A stretch of DNA of 64,000 nucleotides from Butyricicoccus pullicaecorum (GTDB taxonomy: Bacteria > Bacillota > Clostridia > Oscillospirales > Butyricicoccaceae), in contig JAGZIW010000004.1 of the NCBI GenBank assembly GCA_018366035.1, positions 62,001-126,000 on the forward strand. The letters run 5' to 3'. Of this stretch, positions 1 through 8,067 are shown one piece after another (position 1 is the stretch's first letter; every line of letters starts with the position of its first letter). Below the pieces are notes generated by a model that was not told the DNA's origin, searched no databases, and was given only the letters and a program-made list of their open reading frames with translations. The position numbers were made by a program, and so were the translations under genes.

Positions 1-680
1 AGCACAGCATCTGATACCTCACTCATGCCGACTGCTGCACGGTGGCGGGTTCCAAGGTCACGCGAAAGCGTCTGATTCCCCGAAAGCGGCAGCACACAGC
101 CAGCAGAAAACAAACGGCCATCACGCACGACCAGTGCACCATCATGCAGGGGTGAGTTATGAAAGAAAATATTCTTGATGAGTTCCGCCGATGGTTCTGC
201 ATCAATCCGCGTACCTGTGTTAATGATTTCGCTGATGCGTTCCTGACGCTCAAATACCATAAGGGCACCGGTACGTGTCCAGCTCATCGACTCGCAGGCA
301 AGGACAGTCTGATTGATACACTGATCGATCGCGACGATGTCCACCTCTGTGCCTGTTAAAAATTTGCGCAGCTGTCCCTGTCCTTTGCCGAGCTGTTCCA
401 GCATACGGCGCAGTTCAGGCTGAAATACAATTGCCAGAAACAGTGCACCAAATGAGAACACCTGCCGCAAAATCCATGAAACCGTATTAAGTTGTAGGTT
501 TTCAGCCACGATTTGCGTAATAAAGATAATCAATATGCCTTTTGCAAGGCGCATTGCACTTGTATCTTTCAAAAGCTTCATGCCGCGGTAAATGACATAA
601 GCCATAATTCCCATATCAATGACGTCTTGAATGGATATGAGCTGTATACTGCGCATCAAAACGCGGAGCGCATCTGCCAT
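1..680 (-). CDS. cdaA: Diadenylate cyclase CdaA (3' end cut off by window edge)
   Basis: Makes cyclic di-AMP from two ATP at the membrane. About 226 residues are visible. The N-terminal ~95 residues hold hydrophobic helices (around IMAYVIYRG, GILIIFITQIV and FGALFLAIVF), followed by the DAC catalytic domain. Both signature motifs are present: LHDGALVV and, later, TRHRAAVG. The start is ATG at 680 with AGGTG about nine bases upstream. The frame stays open to base 1, so the last ~50 residues lie outside the window. In many Firmicutes cdaA is followed by ybbR/cdaR and glmM; those would lie to the left and cannot be checked here. Identification is confident. Confidence 0.93.
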   Translation of the reverse strand, partial: MADALRVLMRSIQLISIQDVIDMGIMAYVIYRGMKLLKDTSAMRLAKGILIIFITQIVAENLQLNTVSWILRQVFSFGALFLAIVFQPELRRMLEQLGKGQGQLRKFLTGTEVDIVAIDQCINQTVLACESMSWTRTGALMVFERQERISEIINTGTRIDAEPSAELIKNIFFHNSPLHDGALVVRDGRLFSAGCVLPLSGNQTLSRDLGTRHRAAVGMSEVSDAV

Positions 681-873
681 ATATTGTAACACCTAGATTC
701 TAATTCCACCGAATGGTTCCACTCACAAAAGAGATTTGAGCCCTTTCAGAGGGCAGCAGCCACTGTCCCAAAAACGATTGCTTAAATTGTGGTGAAACCA
801 TCTCATTTTTTTGCATACTACGAATTTATTTTAACACATTCCAGTCCTGATGTGAATAGCGTTTGGATATTTT
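681..873. other. Short intergenic gap before cdaA, contains a small hairpin
   Basis: A hairpin GCCCT-TTCAG-AGGGC sits near 741-755 between the end of the desulfurase gene and the cdaA start. It is not followed by a T run on either strand, so I do not call it a terminator. I saw no clear promoter and no riboswitch consensus (no ydaO or T-box signature). Confidence 0.3.
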
Positions 874-1995
874 TCAAAGGCTTTCTGCAATTTCACGCAA
901 ACAAGAGACCGTTTGCCGCATCTCCTCCGCCGTATTATAAATGCCAAAAGAAAAACGCACCGTTCCCGTTTGCTCTGTACCTGCGGTTCTGTGTGCACAT
1001 GGCGCACAGTGCAGACCCGCCCGAACACAGATATCCCGCTCGGAAAGTGCCTGTGCAATCCGCTCTGAGGGTATCTCAGGTATGCGCACAGATACCACAG
1101 CGCTCTGGTCACTGTCCGATGCAAATACCTCCAGACACGGGATCGTGTCAAGCCCCCGAACCAGCGCCTGCCGTAACGCCTCCTCCCGCCTGCGAATTTC
1201 TTCCGTTCCCATCGCAAGCACAAAGCGCATTGCAGCGTCCAGTCCGGCAATCCCGGGGATATTGGGTGTCCCGCTCTCCAGCCGATCCGGAAAAAATGCT
1301 GGCTGCGCAAGATCTGACGACACACTTCCGGTTCCCCCCTGCAAAAGAGGACGCGGATCGGTATCCGGTGCCAAAAGCAACAGTCCGGTTCCCTGCGGCC
1401 CAAGCAGCCCTTTGTGTCCCGGCATACAAATTGCAGTCACCGATGGCAAAAACGAGATATCCAACACCCCTGCGGACTGCGACGCATCTACAATCATGGG
1501 GATCCCATAATGTTGCAGCAGGGTATCCAACGCCTTGAGCGGAACAATACTGCCAAATACATTGGAAACATGGTTGATGATAAAAAGCTCTGCCCCTTGC
1601 TGGATCGCCTGCTCTGCCTTACAGAGAAAATCTGCGCAGTCGAACAGACGGCTTTCTATCCTATGCACAGGACAGCCCAAATAATGCAGCGGACGCAAAA
1701 CCGAATTGTGCTCATATCCGCTGACAGCTACCTTAGTCTGTGCATTACACAGGCCATGAATGGCAAGGTTTAATGCATGGGTTGCATTCATCGTAAAAAT
1801 CACCCGACTGGGGTCAGACATAGAAAACAACTTTGCCGCCGTCTCCCGACAGGTATAAACCATCTCTCCCGCACGGACAGCTGCACGGTGTCCGCTTCGT
1901 CCATATCCTGCACAGGTTCGCATGACTTCTTCCATTGCATATGCTACTGCGGGCGGCTTTTGCAGTGAGGTTGCTGCCTGATCGAGATATATCAT
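874..1995 (-). CDS. Cysteine desulfurase family protein (class V aminotransferase)
   Basis: PLP enzyme of the NifS/SufS-like class that takes sulfur (or selenium) from cysteine. 373 residues from ATG 1995. It begins MIYLDQAATS, as this family does. The PLP-lysine region reads MPGHKGLLGPQGTG, and the C-terminal active-site cysteine lies in AGLHCAPCAH. It looks like the subgroup found beside DUF3343 proteins rather than housekeeping IscS. The start overlaps the upstream DUF3343 stop in ATGA, with a purine-rich AAGGTGGG as ribosome site, which argues for translational coupling and against a longer upstream start. No scaffold gene (iscU/sufU) is adjacent, so the sulfur acceptor is unknown. Confidence 0.88.
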   Translation of the reverse strand: MIYLDQAATSLQKPPAVAYAMEEVMRTCAGYGRSGHRAAVRAGEMVYTCRETAAKLFSMSDPSRVIFTMNATHALNLAIHGLCNAQTKVAVSGYEHNSVLRPLHYLGCPVHRIESRLFDCADFLCKAEQAIQQGAELFIINHVSNVFGSIVPLKALDTLLQHYGIPMIVDASQSAGVLDISFLPSVTAICMPGHKGLLGPQGTGLLLLAPDTDPRPLLQGGTGSVSSDLAQPAFFPDRLESGTPNIPGIAGLDAAMRFVLAMGTEEIRRREEALRQALVRGLDTIPCLEVFASDSDQSAVVSVRIPEIPSERIAQALSERDICVRAGLHCAPCAHRTAGTEQTGTVRFSFGIYNTAEEMRQTVSCLREIAESL

Positions 1996-2222
1996 ATTTT
2001 CCCACCTTCCGCATCTAGCCACGCACATGGAGAAACCCCATATCTTCTTAAAATCTGTACTGCCTTTTCATGCGCTTCCCACTGAATCCCAACAGCCCAC
2101 GCGCAGGAATCCTGTCCCTGCGCACGCGGCGGTTTTCCCAAGTGTCCGATCACACCATTTTCTGCAAGCAGCTTTCGACACTGTATCGCCTGTGTTTGCC
2201 CATGAAATACGATCCAAACCAT
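1992..2222 (-). CDS. DUF3343 protein, putative Se/S carrier-like
   Basis: 76 residues, the usual size of the DUF3343 (putative Se/S carrier) family. It opens with a beta strand (MVWIVFHGQTQAIQCRKLL) and has two further cysteines (near DSCAWAV and SPCAWLD). Its stop overlaps the start of the cysteine desulfurase by four bases, a pairing typical of this family and suggestive of sulfur or selenium hand-off between the two. The carrier role is inferred from family and context, not demonstrated. It is the first gene of this two-gene minus-strand unit. Confidence 0.75.
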   Translation of the reverse strand: MVWIVFHGQTQAIQCRKLLAENGVIGHLGKPPRAQGQDSCAWAVGIQWEAHEKAVQILRRYGVSPCAWLDAEGGKI

Positions 2223-2395
2223 GTGGAAACACCCTCCTAATAAACAAATTGATACCCTATCCTATGCCGCACACAATCTGTTTGTCAAAGATTTTACAGC
2301 ATCTCTCTGTATGTTCTGGTATTTCTCCTCATATACTGATTTTGCACAGCGCTCTATACTTATCTGACAAACGGGCAGCGAGAGGAGGTTTTCCC

Positions 2396-3103
2396 ATGTA
2401 TCGCAAACCCAAGCGCTCCAAATTTCATCTGCGTGACCGTATTTTCTTCTTGTTTGCACTGCTGTTTCTATGCGCAACCCTACTGCGTACAACGCCCGCA
2501 GTTTCTAAACTCCAACAGACCGTGCAAACCTTTCTTTCCGGCAAGCTTTCCCTTGAAGAGACCGTGCAGGCGGTCGGCTCATTTCCCAGCACAGACGCAC
2601 AGGCGTATTTTGAAGAACCACAAATCGAATCATCACTTCCCCCTGAGACGCTCGCCGCAACTGCGGCGGGCGTTTTTCCGAATGACATCGACCCCTTCAT
2701 TCCAAATGACCACGCGTCCTATCCCTCCCCACTTGCAGACGCTGTATGTGTCTCCTCTTTTGGGCTGCGCAAGCACCCCATCTCCGGCGAACAAAAACTG
2801 CACAAGGGCATTGATTTCGCGGCCCCTGAGGGAGAACCTATTTATGCCCTATCAGATGGCATCATACGCACAGCTGCCGAGAGCAAAAGCTACGGAAACT
2901 ATATTATATTGGAGCATGCAGACGGACTATGTTCTCTCTATGCCCACTGCAAAAAGCTGCTTGTGCAGACAGGTACGCCTGTCAAGGCAGGACAAACCAT
3001 TGCACAGGTCGGTGAAACCGGCACAGCAACAGGCGCACATCTGCATTTGGAGCTTTGGCGTGCCGGAAAATTACTCGATCCGGAGGATTATATCATACTA
3101 TGA
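2396..3103 (+). CDS. M23 (LytM) metallopeptidase, SpoIVFA/SpoIIQ-like
   Basis: 235 residues. Start chosen at ATG 2396 because AGAGGAGG lies just upstream; an in-frame extension to 2027 has no ribosome site. One membrane segment near residues 16-33 anchors it, followed by a linker of ~75 residues and a C-terminal LytM domain. Zinc-ligand motifs appear intact: HKGIDFAAPEG and GAHLHLEL. The stop overlaps the next gene (M50 protease) in ATGA. The membrane M23 plus M50 pair matches SpoIVFA-SpoIVFB, which gate sigma-K processing during sporulation. In Bacillus SpoIVFA the LytM domain is degenerate, so the intact ligands here leave open real endopeptidase activity. Confidence 0.82.
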   Translation: MYRKPKRSKFHLRDRIFFLFALLFLCATLLRTTPAVSKLQQTVQTFLSGKLSLEETVQAVGSFPSTDAQAYFEEPQIESSLPPETLAATAAGVFPNDIDPFIPNDHASYPSPLADAVCVSSFGLRKHPISGEQKLHKGIDFAAPEGEPIYALSDGIIRTAAESKSYGNYIILEHADGLCSLYAHCKKLLVQTGTPVKAGQTIAQVGETGTATGAHLHLELWRAGKLLDPEDYIIL

Positions 3104-3666
3104 CAACACGGTTTTACATTGGGGATTCTTTCTGGTGTATGCTTGCCCTGATGATTTTTCTGGACACTGACGGCATGACCCCTATATTACTGTTTTCCGC
3201 CGCTGTACATGAACTTGGACATCTCATCATGGTATTGCTCTGCGGCGGCAGCATTACCAGCTTCCGACTATCTGCCGCTGGCGGAATGCTGCACTACCGG
3301 CTTGCCCGCAATTCCCGCTGCAAGGATTTTCTGATTGCTGCGGCAGGCCCCGTTACCGGACTGATTTTTTCCATTATCTGTGGAATCTTTGGTTTTTCTC
3401 TGCTGGCAGGCGCTGGTATTCTGCTCAATGGCTTTAATCTTCTGCCGATTGCTCCGCTCGACGGAGGGCAGATGCTGGAATGTGTCTTAGATCCCTGTCA
3501 CCCTCTGGTGTATTTGCTCACCATATCCAGCCTTGCCACACTTTTCGCGCTTGGCATCTATGCCGGTATTCAGCAAAATGGCTGGGGACTTTGTATCATT
3601 GCAGTCCTTCTTGTCGCAGAACGTCTGCCAGACTTGCAATCTGCCTGCAAACACGGTAAAATGTAA
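3100..3666 (+). CDS. spoIVFB: M50 site-2 protease, SpoIVFB-like
   Basis: 188-residue polytopic membrane zinc protease. The catalytic HExxH is seen as AVHELGHLI near residues 36-44, and the second metal motif as LLPIAPLDGG near 125-134, with several hydrophobic helices between and after. The start ATG 3100 overlaps the M23 stop (ATGA). In spore formers this family cuts pro-sigma-K inside the mother cell membrane, and the upstream gene would be its regulator. The substrate is inferred from family and pairing only. No CBS domain follows the protease domain; the protein ends soon after the last helix. Confidence 0.83.
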   Translation: MTTRFYIGDSFWCMLALMIFLDTDGMTPILLFSAAVHELGHLIMVLLCGGSITSFRLSAAGGMLHYRLARNSRCKDFLIAAAGPVTGLIFSIICGIFGFSLLAGAGILLNGFNLLPIAPLDGGQMLECVLDPCHPLVYLLTISSLATLFALGIYAGIQQNGWGLCIIAVLLVAERLPDLQSACKHGKM

Positions 3667-3711
3667 GGCAGCAGATTTACATAATTGTACCTGTCTCAGG
3701 AGGTCACCAGA

Positions 3712-4422
3712 ATGTTTCGTAAAAACAAAAAGAATACCGAGCCGCTGCCAACCGTTGCCGCAATCATTCCGGCTGCTGGTTCCTCTACCCGTATGGGACA
3801 AAATAAGCTCATGCTCCCCCTCATGGATATCCCCGTTCTGGCGCATACGATTTCCGCCTTTGAGAGATGCCCGCTCGTGCGCGATATCATTCTCGTATGC
3901 CGTGAGCAGGATATCCCCCCTTACAGCAAACTCATCACAGACTTCGCCTTTCACAAGGTACGTCATGTCCTGCGCGGCGGTCAGACCCGTGCCCACTCGG
4001 TGCTCGCCGGACTGCACGCCTGCGCGTCCGATATCGACTTCGTCGCAATTCACGATGGAGCACGTCCGCTTGTCTCTGATGCGCTCATTCTGCAAACGCT
4101 GCAAGCGGCATTTGCCGATGGTGCTGCTGCGCCCGTTGTTCCAGTAAAAGACAGTGTAAAGCATATACAGGACGGCAAGATCATTGCCGATGTCCCACGT
4201 GACAGCATTGCTGCCGTGCAAACCCCGCAGGTATTCCGCCGCAGCCAAATTACAGACTCTCTGCGAGAGGCCATCGCTGCCAACGCCGTACTCACAGATG
4301 ACTGTGCAGCGGTCGAGCGCATTGGCGTATCTGTCACTGCCGTTTCTGGCGAATATCGAAATTTGAAAATCACTACGCCCGAGGATATCACAATTGCCGA
4401 ATTATTTCAGGAGGATCTATAA
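3712..4422 (+). CDS. ispD: 2-C-methyl-D-erythritol 4-phosphate cytidylyltransferase
   Basis: 236 residues, normal family length. Third step of the MEP isoprenoid pathway: joins CTP and MEP to give CDP-ME. The nucleotide-binding start IIPAAGSSTRMGQNK is present near residues 19-33, then IHDGARPLVS and QTPQVFR, both family motifs. ATG 3712 follows AGGAGGT; an earlier in-frame start at 3685 has no such site. It is followed after one base by ispF, and the two are usually neighbours or fused. The gene lies 45 bases after the M50 gene and could share its transcript. Confidence 0.95.
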   Translation: MFRKNKKNTEPLPTVAAIIPAAGSSTRMGQNKLMLPLMDIPVLAHTISAFERCPLVRDIILVCREQDIPPYSKLITDFAFHKVRHVLRGGQTRAHSVLAGLHACASDIDFVAIHDGARPLVSDALILQTLQAAFADGAAAPVVPVKDSVKHIQDGKIIADVPRDSIAAVQTPQVFRRSQITDSLREAIAANAVLTDDCAAVERIGVSVTAVSGEYRNLKITTPEDITIAELFQEDL

Positions 4423-4423
4423 A

Positions 4424-4900
4424 ATGCGCATTGGACACGGATATGATGTACATAAGCTCGTACCCAACCGAAAATGTATCATTGGCGGTGTTGCGATTCC
4501 ACACGAAACCGGACTGCTCGGACACAGCGATGCCGATGTGCTCCTCCATGCCATCATGGACGCTTTATTGGGCGCGTGTGCATTGGGCGACATCGGACAT
4601 CTCTTTCCGGATAATGACCCCCAATTCGCAGGCGCAGACTCCTTGGCACTCCTTAGAGAGGTCGGGAAACGGCTGTCTGACAACGGCTGGACACTCGGCA
4701 ATCTGGACGCAACGGTTTTGGCACAGGCGCCCAAGCTTGCCCCCTATATCCCGACCATGCGGGAAAATATCGCAAATGCCCTTGGCGTAAACATTTGCCA
4801 AATCAGCGTCAAGGCAACTACCGAGGAAGGGCTGGGCTTCACCGGAAACCGACAAGGTATCGCCGCGCACGCTGTCTGTCTGGTGCTCCCAAAAGCATAA
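4424..4900 (+). CDS. ispF: 2-C-methyl-D-erythritol 2,4-cyclodiphosphate synthase
   Basis: 158 residues, the usual length. Fifth step of the MEP pathway, a zinc-dependent trimer converting CDP-ME-2-phosphate to the cyclodiphosphate. Motifs: RIGHGYDVHKL at the N terminus (metal Asp and His), GLLGHSDADVLLHA, and the C-terminal KATTEEGLGFTG. The start ATG 4424 lies one base after the ispD stop; its ribosome site (AGGAGG) is inside the end of ispD, so the two are coupled. IspE is not nearby. Confidence 0.96.
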   Translation: MRIGHGYDVHKLVPNRKCIIGGVAIPHETGLLGHSDADVLLHAIMDALLGACALGDIGHLFPDNDPQFAGADSLALLREVGKRLSDNGWTLGNLDATVLAQAPKLAPYIPTMRENIANALGVNICQISVKATTEEGLGFTGNRQGIAAHAVCLVLPKA

Positions 4901-4915
4901 TTCCGCATTGTTTTG

Positions 4916-4944
4916 TTGTCAAGACGCATATATTGTGTTATGAT
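4916..4944 (+). promoter_or_regulatory. Sigma-A promoter for the 4987 gene
   Basis: TTGTCA at 4916-4921, a 17-base spacer, TATGAT at 4939-4944. It drives the small helical protein and probably the SLH protein after it. Confidence 0.7.
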
Positions 4945-4986
4945 ATCTACAAAAGTCAAACCGCAAACCACAAAGGAGAAATTATT

Positions 4987-5277
4987 ATGTTCGAAGAACG
5001 CGGCATGAATTATGAGCATCTCAAAGATAAGTATGATGCTTTACAGTACCAGTACATGAAATTAACCCTTGTCCATAACCACGTAAAAACAGGCATTGTA
5101 GAAATCCTGAAACTTACCTTTCAACTAAAGAAAACGGCAAATGCCTTGCTTCAGCAAAATCCAGAGGACGAAAAGGCTGCATTCCTCTTACAGTTAGGCG
5201 ACAAGCTGAACGAAATCTATGAGAAGGATTTCAGAGAAGCAGTTGCAGGCGAATCCCGTGAAGAAAACGATAAGTGA
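4987..5277 (+). CDS. Small helical protein of unknown function
   Basis: 96 residues starting MFEERGMNYEHLKDKYD after a clear AAAGGAG site. I do not recognise the family. It is highly charged, almost entirely predicted helix, with no signal peptide or membrane segment and a Glu/Lys-rich tail (ESREENDK), so it is probably a cytoplasmic coiled-coil-type protein. It is the first gene after a good promoter (4916-4944), and a short SLH protein follows 22 bases later, so the two are probably co-transcribed. An in-frame extension back to 4795 runs through the end of ispF and is not credible. Confidence 0.7.
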   Translation: MFEERGMNYEHLKDKYDALQYQYMKLTLVHNHVKTGIVEILKLTFQLKKTANALLQQNPEDEKAAFLLQLGDKLNEIYEKDFREAVAGESREENDK

Positions 5278-5299
5278 CTGTGTGGAAGGAACGCTTACA

Positions 5300-5923
5300 A
5301 TGAAAAAAATGACAGCAGCTGCTTTGCTTGCCAGTATCATGCTCCTTTGCAGTACGGCAGGTGCAATACAAATCAGCAGTTTTACCGACTACACATCAGA
5401 AATTCAGGGTACTTGGGCAGAGCCGCATATTGAAACCCTTGTTTCCAAGGGTGGTATCAAAGGATATGATGACAACACCTTCCGTCCCAAGGCAGAAATC
5501 ACAACCGCAGAACTTGTCAGTATTATCCTCAATACTGCCGGAAAGCAGGCAGATACGGCAAACTGGCCAACCGGCGTTATGACGCAGGCGAACGATTTGG
5601 GACTCATTGATGCCTCCATGATCGCCGAGGGCAACCGTACACTCTCCCGTGAAAAGGCAGCATATATCCTTGTCAATGCCGCCTCCAATCTGCTGGGCGA
5701 AGATATCAGTAAGGTAACACTTGTTGACACCAGCCGGATTCCAGACTTGAACAAAGCCTCCAAGCAGTATCAGGGTGATATTCGCTTTGCTTACAGTCTT
5801 GGTCTGATGACCGGTGGTACTGATGGCACCTTTAACCCATCTGCCTCCACAACGCGTGCAGAAACCTGTGTCATTGTCAATCGTCTCTTTCAGTTTACCG
5901 AGCGGGTGGACCCAACTGCCTGA
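5300..5923 (+). CDS. Short secreted SLH-domain protein
   Basis: 207 residues. Signal peptide at residues 1-21 (MKKMTAAALLASIMLLCSTAGA). Two SLH repeats are recognisable: one near 30-80 (WAEPHIETLVSKGGIKGYDD, then FRPKAEITTAEL), the other near 150-200 (IRFAYSLGLMTGGTDGTFNP, then TTRAE). The region between may be a decayed middle repeat. Only the last repeat keeps the TRAE-type motif that contacts secondary cell-wall polymer, so wall binding by this protein alone is uncertain. ATG 5300 follows GGAAGGA; the earlier in-frame start at 5219 lies inside the previous gene. A strong terminator follows. Confidence 0.82.
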   Translation: MKKMTAAALLASIMLLCSTAGAIQISSFTDYTSEIQGTWAEPHIETLVSKGGIKGYDDNTFRPKAEITTAELVSIILNTAGKQADTANWPTGVMTQANDLGLIDASMIAEGNRTLSREKAAYILVNAASNLLGEDISKVTLVDTSRIPDLNKASKQYQGDIRFAYSLGLMTGGTDGTFNPSASTTRAETCVIVNRLFQFTERVDPTA

Positions 5924-5954
5924 TTCTGGGACAAGCCTTCCGCAATACGATAAA

Positions 5955-5992
5955 AAGCCAGATGAAACCATATCGTTTCATCTGGCTTTTTT
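5955..5992 (+). terminator. Rho-independent terminator after the SLH gene
   Basis: A 14-bp perfect stem (5955-5968 with 5975-5988), six-base loop, then a T run. It closes the unit that begins at 4916. Confidence 0.9.
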
Positions 5993-6061
5993 ATATCCAT
6001 AATCACTTGGCAAGCCTGCGTATCTGCTAAAAATTGCAGCCTTTTCAGGTGTCGAACCACT

Positions 6062-6820
6062 TCACGCCTTATCCTGTGCGATCAAAAGCTTGAGCGCCTC
6101 TACCGCGGTCTGCACCCCACGCTCTGCCATTTCCGGCGAAGCGTCCATTGTTTCATCTGTGCTTGCGTTCCACAGCACATTGAGTACCGCACCACAGCGC
6201 ACACGCCGCACAGCGCCGACAACAAACACTGCCGCACATTCCATTTCACTTGTCAGCACGCCCGCTGCCTTCCACGCCTCCCATTTGGCTGTCAGTTCTG
6301 CACCAACGGGCTGTTCATTTGGACGAATTTCACCATAAAATCCATCTTTGGATTGAATCACACCCACATGCTGCCGAAAACCAAGATTTTTCGCCGCCTG
6401 ATGCAGTGCCTGTACAATGGTGAAATCTGCGGTTGCCGGATATTCAATCGGCACATATTCGCGGGTCGTTCCCTCCTGCCGTACTGCCGAGGTCGCGATC
6501 ACCACATCACCGCCCTTCACTTCCTCTACGATACCGCCCGAGGTGCCCACACGGATAAAAGTATCTGCGCCGCATTCTACCAGCTCCTCCAGCGCAATCG
6601 CTGCCGAAGGCCCGCCAATGCCTGTGGAGCAGACAGCCACGGGTTCTCCGCACAGCTTGCCGCGCCACACGGTATATTCACGGTTCGATGAAATAAATTC
6701 CGGCTCATCAAAATACCTTGCGATACGCTCACAACGCGCCGGATCGCCCGGCAAGATCACATATCGTCCGATATCGCCCTTTTGAATTTGAATATGCATC
6801 TGTTTTCCCTTGATCAACAT
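6062..6820 (-). CDS. udp: Uridine phosphorylase (nucleoside phosphorylase family)
   Basis: 252 residues. Phosphorolysis of uridine (or a related nucleoside) to base and ribose-1-phosphate in pyrimidine salvage. NP-1 family motifs: VILPGDPARCERIARYF near residue 20, STGIGGPSAAIALEEL near 65, RVGTSGGI near 90, and TSEMECAAVFVV near 190, the last matching the substrate-binding Glu-Met-Glu of uridine phosphorylases. Exact base preference cannot be read from sequence. The start at 6820 follows TAAGGAGG and overlaps the DUF951 gene by seven bases. Confidence 0.87.
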   Translation of the reverse strand: MLIKGKQMHIQIQKGDIGRYVILPGDPARCERIARYFDEPEFISSNREYTVWRGKLCGEPVAVCSTGIGGPSAAIALEELVECGADTFIRVGTSGGIVEEVKGGDVVIATSAVRQEGTTREYVPIEYPATADFTIVQALHQAAKNLGFRQHVGVIQSKDGFYGEIRPNEQPVGAELTAKWEAWKAAGVLTSEMECAAVFVVGAVRRVRCGAVLNVLWNASTDETMDASPEMAERGVQTAVEALKLLIAQDKA

Positions 6821-7008
6821 GGTATTTCCTCCTTACGTACCACAGATTTAATATTCTTCTCAATTTTACTGCGCGCAGACATGATCTCATGCCCGCAGCC
6901 ACAGCATCGCATACGGAAATCCATTCCCACACGCAGTACAAGCCATTCCCTGCTGCCGCATGGGTGGCTTTTTTTCATAATCAATCGATCTCCAACGTGA
7001 ATATCCAT
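6814..7008 (-). CDS. DUF951 protein
   Basis: 64 residues, the normal size of this conserved Firmicutes family. Typical features are the KKSHPCGSREWLVLRVGMD stretch and a CCGCGHEIM cysteine cluster followed by the basic RSKIEK region, suggesting a small metal- or nucleic-acid-binding beta protein. No function is established. GGGAGGTGA precedes the ATG. It overlaps the uridine phosphorylase start. In other Firmicutes DUF951 often sits near ychF or parB-type genes, so this neighbour is not the usual one. Confidence 0.85.
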   Translation of the reverse strand: MDIHVGDRLIMKKSHPCGSREWLVLRVGMDFRMRCCGCGHEIMSARSKIEKNIKSVVRKEEIPC

Positions 7009-7110
7009 TCAAAGTCACCTCCCATTCCCACAAATTCTATCTTAGAGGCAGGATAAATCTTCCTTTGTACACATATAGTAGACCAGCACCAAAAGGAGGT
7101 CCTGACAGGT

Positions 7111-8067
7111 ATGAAACAAATATATTTTCCGGAGGGAACAAAATTACAAGATGCAGAAAACATAAGTGCGGTACGCTCCACTGAGCAGCTAAAGCTTGCA
7201 GCAAAGCGCAGCCAAATTTTAGAAGGGATTGCAGTCTCCTGCACTGCCGCGCACGACCTCATCGTCGAACTTCCATGTGGTCGTGCCATTATCCCGCGCG
7301 CGGAATGTGCACGTGGGATTTCCGAGGGAACCACCCGTGATATCGCAATTTTGTCCCGTGTCGGGCGTCCTGTTGCGTTCGAGGTCGTAGATGCACTGTC
7401 CACTCCCATTGTGCTGTCACGCAGGCGTGCGCAGGACCGTGTTATCCAATGGGCGCTGGAAAGCCTTCATGCAGGCGATATCCTGTCGGCAAGGGTCACA
7501 CATTTAGAGCCATTCGGTGCATTTGTAGACATCGGCTGCGGGATTCCGTCATTTATCGGCATCGAGCACCTGTCCGTCTCCCGCATTTTTCACCCCAGCG
7601 AACGCTTTTCGGTTGGACAGTCAATCTATGCCGCTGTCTTGGGCGTAGACCATGAGAAAGAGCGTATCGCGCTCACGCACAAAGAACTGCTCGGTACATG
7701 GACAGAGAATGCAGCCTTTTTCCATACCTGCGAAACGGTTTCCGGCGTTGTGCGCAGCATCGAGCCTTACGGCGTTTTTGTTGAGCTTACGCCAAATCTC
7801 TCCGGACTTGCAGAATATCGTCCGGATCTGAAAAACGGTGATCGGGTTTCCGTATACATCAAATCCATGCTCCCCTCCCGCATGAAAATCAAGCTCAACA
7901 TCATTGACCGCCTCTGTGACCAGCCGCTCTTTCACCCACCTCTGCGCTACTTTATCACCGAAGGCAGACTGACAGAATGGGTATACTCCCCAGCGAACTG
8001 CACAGAGCGGCATATTGCAACTATATTTTCATCAGACGGTATACAGGAAAATTGCACCGCTCAATGA
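7111..8067 (+). CDS. S1-repeat RNA-binding protein
   Basis: 318 residues with three S1-like OB domains: a degenerate one near 35-105, a clear one near 125-195 (GDILSARVTHLEPFGAFVDI, then GIPSFIGIEHLS) and another near 205-275 (VSGVVRSIEPYGVFVEL). The ~35-residue N-terminal lead is not a known domain. It resembles the short S1/RpsA-like proteins of Clostridia, which bind mRNA or ribosomes, rather than the LytB-fused version. AAGGAGG precedes the ATG. The 3' end overlaps the 3' end of glgB on the opposite strand by 36 bases. Confidence 0.83.
   Translation: MKQIYFPEGTKLQDAENISAVRSTEQLKLAAKRSQILEGIAVSCTAAHDLIVELPCGRAIIPRAECARGISEGTTRDIAILSRVGRPVAFEVVDALSTPIVLSRRRAQDRVIQWALESLHAGDILSARVTHLEPFGAFVDIGCGIPSFIGIEHLSVSRIFHPSERFSVGQSIYAAVLGVDHEKERIALTHKELLGTWTENAAFFHTCETVSGVVRSIEPYGVFVELTPNLSGLAEYRPDLKNGDRVSVYIKSMLPSRMKIKLNIIDRLCDQPLFHPPLRYFITEGRLTEWVYSPANCTERHIATIFSSDGIQENCTAQ

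Noticed and set aside
681..790. Possible c-di-AMP (ydaO) riboswitch or T-box before cdaA
   Set aside because: I looked for the ydaO and T-box consensus sequences and neither is present; only a small hairpin without a T run.
789..1538. 249-residue plus-strand frame opposite the cysteine desulfurase
   Set aside because: Proline- and serine-rich nonsense opposite an intact PLP enzyme.
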